A stretch of DNA of 64,000 bases, taken from Sesamum alatum (Eukaryota > Streptophyta > Magnoliopsida > Lamiales > Pedaliaceae). The stretch is taken from assembly GCA_034509735.1 (NCBI GenBank), contig JACGWO010000005.1:36052479-36116478 (forward strand), in the 5' to 3' direction. The position numbers and the translations under genes are program-made. Below, one piece after another: positions 59,221-64,000 of the stretch; positions within the stretch are counted from its first letter, which is position 1, and every line of letters begins with the position of its first letter. The notes under the pieces were generated by a model. That model was not told the DNA's origin, did no database searches, and saw only the letters and a list, made by a program, of their open reading frames with translations.

Positions 59221-60374
59221 TTATAATTAACCTATAAGGGCTTGTTTACTAGCAAGTATTAGCCTTGATATCCCAGTTAATCAAGGCCAGTATCTTGTTT
59301 ACTAGTAATTTTGTCGGCCCGTGTGTTCTCCTGCCAGCCCGGGATTAAATGGCAAGTTCAGCACAAAGTAGTCCTGGCCCAAGAGGCCTTGACTACCTTG
59401 TCCGGCAGCCCACCAATATTACCACATTTACACATTTCTGATTGTGTCCTTACTTTTGCAAGGGTATTCTCTTTATTAACCTCCATGTAGGTGGAATTTA
59501 CATTTGTATGTGTCAGCTTCATTAATTGCACCTGACACAATTTTTCTACTCCACTTTCCCTTCTTCTTCTTGGTTGCTTTTATTTTTGCCTATGACCAGA
59601 GCGCGTTCCTCAATAGCGAAGAAGAAATCCCATCAAAACTCCATTAATGCGTTCCCACGGATTGTGAACATTTGAAGAAGACAATTGCATCTCTCCGATT
59701 TGAAGAGTCTTCAACGCAGCTGCCGTTCAAGGAAGCAAGATATCAAGCTTGGTTTAACACATTTCTCCCGTTGTCGCTGTGTTTGATTCTGAATTTTTTT
59801 AGTCTATTAACTGGTTATTTAAGTAATAAATGTTGTGTTAATATTTCCCTAAATTCGTTCTATTGTAGCTACTGTTACCGTCTTGTTCAAGCGAGCTTGG
59901 AGTACATTCTTACAACAACGCAGGTGAGATATTCACCCCTTTTCATTCATAGCATCTTTTCTAAATTAAGTATTGTTTAGTTTCAATTTTGGATTTAAAA
60001 TTCTAGTTATTTGGTTGTATTCTTGTTTTAAAAACCCAAGTACCAATGGAGGTGATGTTGTCCTTTTCCTGTGAATTTAGTTCCAATGTGGTGTTTTGGT
60101 CATTTCACATTATCACCCTTTCATTAATGTCATTTGGCAGATGTATAATGTGGCCTTAAATTCTTGTTGTCTGATTCTCGTATGGTATATTTCTTCATTG
60201 CCTGACTATGAGTGTATATTTGTTCCTTTCCTCTGTCTGCTTAACTTTATTTTGTTATTCTTGTTAATTCAATTGCCCCTCAAACCTCTAATAAATTGTT
60301 TATATTAAGTACTAAATATAACCCTGTCATAGGATTTATATTGTTATTCGGATACTTTGGTTTTGTTCACTAGG

Positions 60375-61756
60375 ATGGTTTCCCACAGAAGAATACTAGC
60401 TCTAATAGCAGTACAGCAAATAATTAGTGAAATTTTGGTTGCTCTTACTATCTTCGTAGCGATTTTCCATCAACTTCGACGACTTCGACGAAATCGTAGA
60501 AGGCAAAAGTGTAAACTTTACACAAGAAACAGTAGAATCCCAGATTAGGTTAACCATCTCCGTAGGCTAGTCATAGACAATGACGAGGCATGCGTAAGAA
60601 TCTACGAATGAATCGTAACGCATTTGGCCGGTTATGTTATCTTTTGGAAAACTATTCTGGATTGACTGATAGTCAGAGTGTTACCATGAGTGAACAAGTT
60701 GCAATATTCCTAAGCATAGTATCCCATCACAAGAAGAATTGGGTTGTCAAACACGATTTCATGCGTTGTGGATGTACAATTAGTACGTGTTTCCATCGGG
60801 TCCTTACAGCGGTCCTTAGAACCAATCGAATATTACTGGTTAGACCCGAACCCATTCCTGAAGACTGCACTGACTCAAGGTGGAGGTGGTTTAAGGTAAT
60901 TAAATTCTTTCATCATGATTAGCATTTCTGAAGGTCGCAAACACTTGGAAAAAACACCGCAATTGATTGTATGTACGTTGTAAATATAGGGTTGCTTGGG
61001 TGCACTAGATGGTACATATGTTGATGTTACGGTGGCTAATGCAGATAAAGGGCGTTATCGAAACAGGAAAGGGCATGTTTCCTGTAATATACTTGGTGTA
61101 TGTAACAAGAACATGCAATTCATTTACGTCCTAGCTGGATGGGAGGGAAGCGTGGCCGATAGCCGAGTATTACGTGATGCAATACACCGGCATAATGGTC
61201 TGAAAGTACCTACAGGTAAAAATTTTAACCTCCCATTACAGTTTCTCCCGTTTGTAATAGGTATGAATTAAATCAAACTTACTTCGCCAATTGTTTGTTA
61301 GGAAATTATTACTTGTGTGACAATGGGTATACGAACGACGATGGTTTTTTGACACCATATAGAGGCGTTAGATATCACCTTAAGGAGTGGGATCGAGGTG
61401 TAGCCGGACCCCAAAATAAAGAAGAGTTTTTCAATCTCAAGCATTCATCCGCTAGGAATGTCATTGAACGTACATTTGGTTTGTTGAAAGTGCGTTGGGC
61501 GATATTGAGAAGTCCATCTTTCTACCCTATTAAAGTGCAAAATCGTATTATATTGGCGTGTTGCTTATTACACAATTTTATTCGTAATGAGATGCCAGAT
61601 GATCCTATTGAGCTTGAAATAGCGGACTCAATCGATATGTCTAATGAATCTACGGCTGAATATGTATCTACCATTGATACCAGTGCGGCTTGGACGAATT
61701 GGCGCGATGAAGTGGCGGCAACAATGTACAATGAGTGGTTGAACCGTGTAGCATGA
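60375..61756 (+). pseudogene. PIF/Harbinger DDE transposase, lightly damaged
   Basis: Cut-and-paste transposase of the DDE_Tnp_4 type, read as three exons. Exon 1 (60375-60895) starts MVSHRRILALIAVQQI and includes RNAFGRLCYLLENYSGL and the helix-turn-helix-like MSEQVAIFLSIVSHHKK. Exon 2 (60990-61215) carries GALDGTYVDV, first Asp at 61008-61010, and GWEGSVADSRVL, second Asp at 61158-61160. Exon 3 (61302-61756) carries NGYTNDDGFLTPYRGVRYHL and NVIERTFGLLKVRW with the catalytic Glu at 61466-61468. Introns 60896-60989 and 61216-61301 are GT-AG and keep frame. Two lesions lie in exon 1: TAG at 60546-60548 and a one-base loss near 60602. The catalytic triad and everything after exon 1 are intact, so decay is recent, or a downstream start could be used, which I doubt. 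Confidence 0.88.
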
Positions 61757-62134
61757 ACTTTGTTTTTGTCAGTTGTTTGATCAATTGTTCTATTGTATCA
61801 CTCTATATTTTTCCAGTATGACAAGTTTTCCTTTTCGTCACTTGAATTACGAATAACTGATACTTTTGACATTAAGTTTGGTATAAGTTTGTGCATGAAC
61901 AATCTGTTTCATAGTTGAAATCCCTTTTCAGACATTGCTTACATTGTTATAACTTAGGCCCACTTAACTGCGCTGCTTATGTTTTTTTTTTTTTTTTTTG
62001 TGTATTAAGCCGTAACATGTTATTTTTGTATCGCCTTTAAATTGCCCATACCTAGCCTTGTTCATGTACTTCTATGTACTGAAAACTTTATTACGCGGCC
62101 AGAAACTTTGCAGGGAATTACTTGTTAATTTTAT

Positions 62135-63198
62135 TTGATGATGAGTCGACCGGATGAAGAAGGTAAAAGCAATTTCCGTAGACGTGGGGCACCAAAGGAG
62201 AAGGGTGGTTCTAGGCGTACGTGGACTATCCGAGAGGAGGAGGTTCTCATACATGGTCTTCGGTCGTTGGTGACAAGGGGTTGGAAGTGTGAGAATGGGT
62301 TCCGTAACGGATATTTGATGCAGCTTGAAGGGCACATGCTTAATGCATTTCCTAACAGTGATATTAAGGCTGAGCCCCACATCAACTCGAAGATTCATGT
62401 ATGGAAGAAACAGTTTCCACGCTAAGTACTATGATGTTGCGTAGTGGGTTTGGATGGGACGATAGCAGGCACATGATCACAGTTGACGAAAATAACATTT
62501 GGGATGAATATGTAAAGGTATTTACTACTCCTCCACACTTCTAAATTGTATGTTACGTTCGAATTACATGTCATCTTTTCTTATATAACCTACAGGTCGA
62601 CCCGAGCGCTAAGTCTATGCGGTACAAGACATGGCCATACTTTCCCGTGTGGCGTGAGATATTCGGGAAGGACAGGGCAGGCGGTGATGGAGGAGAGGAC
62701 GTAAATGACGCAGGAGATGCCGCTAGAGAGGAAGCGATACCAGAAACACAAGATTATTACGTCCCGACCGGTGATTGGAATCCAGAAACAGGCTTTGCTA
62801 CCAATGACTATGCCCAAGGAAATACGTCCAACCTTAACCCCGATCCAACCGCTACATCTTCTACCGTACCAATGGGTAGTGGTGGCAGTGCAAAGAAACG
62901 TAAGCGTGTTGGAGTTGCTGCTGAGGAAAGATTGGTTGAAATGGTTAGTACATTTTGTCAAGATGCTAACAACAGAATTGGGACGTTGACCAGAGTACTT
63001 GAGTCCGAATTTGGTAACCCGGAAACACACTCGTTAGTTGATGACGCAATATCTGAAACTGAGGGACTAGATGAAAATGAACAGCTTGTGACTGTCCAAC
63101 GGTTGCACAACAATTCGAAGGACATAGAGTTGTTCTTCTCGCTTCCCCCTCATAAGCGCGGTCGATTGGTGAAATTGATGCTAGAGGGTCAGTTCTGA
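62135..63198 (+). pseudogene. Harbinger Myb/SANT-like accessory protein, one frameshift
   Basis: This second Harbinger protein binds DNA near the transposon ends and helps the transposase into the nucleus (known for the family). Exon 1 (about 62135-62517): an Arg-rich start, then a trihelix/Myb-like domain, RTWTIREEEVLIHGLRSL, GWKCENGFRNGYLMQLEGHM and INSKIHVWKKQ. A one-base loss near 62414 shifts the frame; it resumes as STMMLRSGFGWDDSRHMI and NNIWDEYVK. The intron 62518-62595 is GT-AG in phase 0. Exon 2 (62596-63198) has KTWPYFPVWREIFGKDRAGG, an acidic low-complexity middle, a basic KKRKRV (nuclear signal) and a C-terminal HNNSKDIELFFSLPPHKRGR. It ends with TGA at 63196. Same strand and spacing as usual for these pairs, about 380 bp after the transposase stop. 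Confidence 0.85.
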
Positions 63199-64000
63199 CC
63201 ATTATTATTAAATTTATGAAAAATCTTGGTTAATTATTTCTATGAAGAAAGTATCGCTTACTTAGGAACAACATTCAGGAATGTACTGGCTGGTGGCGTC
63301 GCTTTTGGACAATGTTAATGTTACTGTATGGAACGTACTGCCTTCGGTATTGCGTTTTGGATACTTGATTTGCATAATATCATCCAATTGTAGCATGCAA
63401 TTAATTGAGTGACCCCATTTTACAACTTTAATTTCGAAGCTCCCCTCATATTACTATTATGAACCACAAAACTGACAAATTGTTTGTAACCATAATATTA
63501 TACTAAACTAAATAGTATAAATTATAATATTTCTTGAATTTAATAATTACACCGATATAAAAGGCATTGCAAAAGTAGATGATTGGATTCAAGAAAATTT
63601 ATATATATGAAATTTGTATGTAAAGTCAGGAAAAAATATTTTAATTTTGAAACTGTTAAGTGAAAAACTATAAACTAATCAAATTTTTAAAAAATTTATA
63701 AGGTACATACTACAAATTTTAGAATCAAAATTCTGAAAATAAGAAGGATATATACAATAAATTAATAACGGATGTAATTTATAGAGGCCAAATACCTTAC
63801 AAATTATAACATATGCCAGTATTGGCTACCTACTAAATATAATATTTTTAGACTTTTTAAAAATTCAAAAAATCTATAAAACTATATGTTTGGTAAATAA
63901 ATTAAGATATTGGAGTGAAGGACTTCCTTCAATATTCATATATTAAATATATAGATGTGCATTACGGAATACTTAGCATTTTTTTATTACCTTGCATTTT
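63199..64000. other. Downstream of the Harbinger genes, no further gene
   Basis: AT-rich, presumably the 3' flank of the Harbinger element. I looked for the mirrored terminus and for other open frames and found neither. Confidence 0.5.

Larger units (their letters stand above)
59238..64000 (+). mobile_element. PIF/Harbinger transposon, right end not seen
   Basis: The left tip GGGCTTGTTTACTAGCAAG at 59238 follows TAA, the target type of Harbinger. Sub-terminal copies of 'cttgtttactag' recur at 59294. It holds the two genes these elements need: a DDE transposase (60375-61756) and a Myb/SANT-like partner (62135-63198), both on +. I find no mirrored right tip (it would read like CTAGTAAACAAGCCC) before 64000, so it lies beyond the window or is lost. 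The leader 59580-60374 has no frame of note apart from splice-like motifs. Confidence 0.75.

Overview
This window is nuclear DNA from a flowering plant, probably a eudicot. It is strongly AT-rich, has no operon structure, and carries spliced genes and plant-type transposable elements: Helitrons, PIF/Harbinger, hAT, CACTA and Mutator-type miniature elements, an L1-type LINE, and tRNA-derived SINEs. The one clear host gene is an intronless ethylene-response factor. An asterid origin would fit, but that is inference and the sequence does not prove it.

Layout. 1-7.1 kb: gene-free AT-rich DNA with two small Helitrons, an old SINE and worn Mutator-type miniature elements; a short piece of a possible gene exon lies just before 7.3 kb. 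7.3-9.0 kb: a non-autonomous hAT element with a Mutator-type element inside it, which itself carries a GC-rich insert. 9.4-14.5 kb: a decayed autonomous Helitron (Rep/helicase) split by a Harbinger-type element and by what looks like a solo LTR. 14.6-31 kb: no genes; a dense mosaic of short inverted-repeat elements, many with perfect 9-bp target duplications. 32-40 kb: an ERF1B-like transcription factor gene at 37109-37819 (+), surrounded by four CACTA-type miniature elements and one small Helitron. 40.4-46 kb: two Mutator-type elements in one target site (one 1.7 kb long), then more miniature elements. 46.9-51.4 kb: a decayed L1-type LINE (+). 51.85-57.9 kb: a 2.8-kb unit in tandem (two full copies and one partial), each full copy holding a broken plant-mobile-domain gene (-) and every copy holding a SINE at the same site. 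58-59.2 kb: more miniature elements. 59.2-64 kb: a nearly complete PIF/Harbinger transposon with its two usual genes, a DDE transposase and a Myb/SANT-like protein, both on + and each damaged by small lesions; its right end is not seen.

How the parts relate. Only the ERF gene looks like a working host gene: its DNA-binding domain, basic stretch and C-terminal EDLL activation motif are intact. About 300 bp upstream lie a TGACGTCA element, a GCC-box core, a W-box and a G-box within 42 bp, which fits jasmonate/ethylene/defence control. The rest is mainly a record of nested transposition, and many of the insertions can be ordered from their target duplications. I found no tRNA, rRNA, microRNA or CRISPR structure that I could support.
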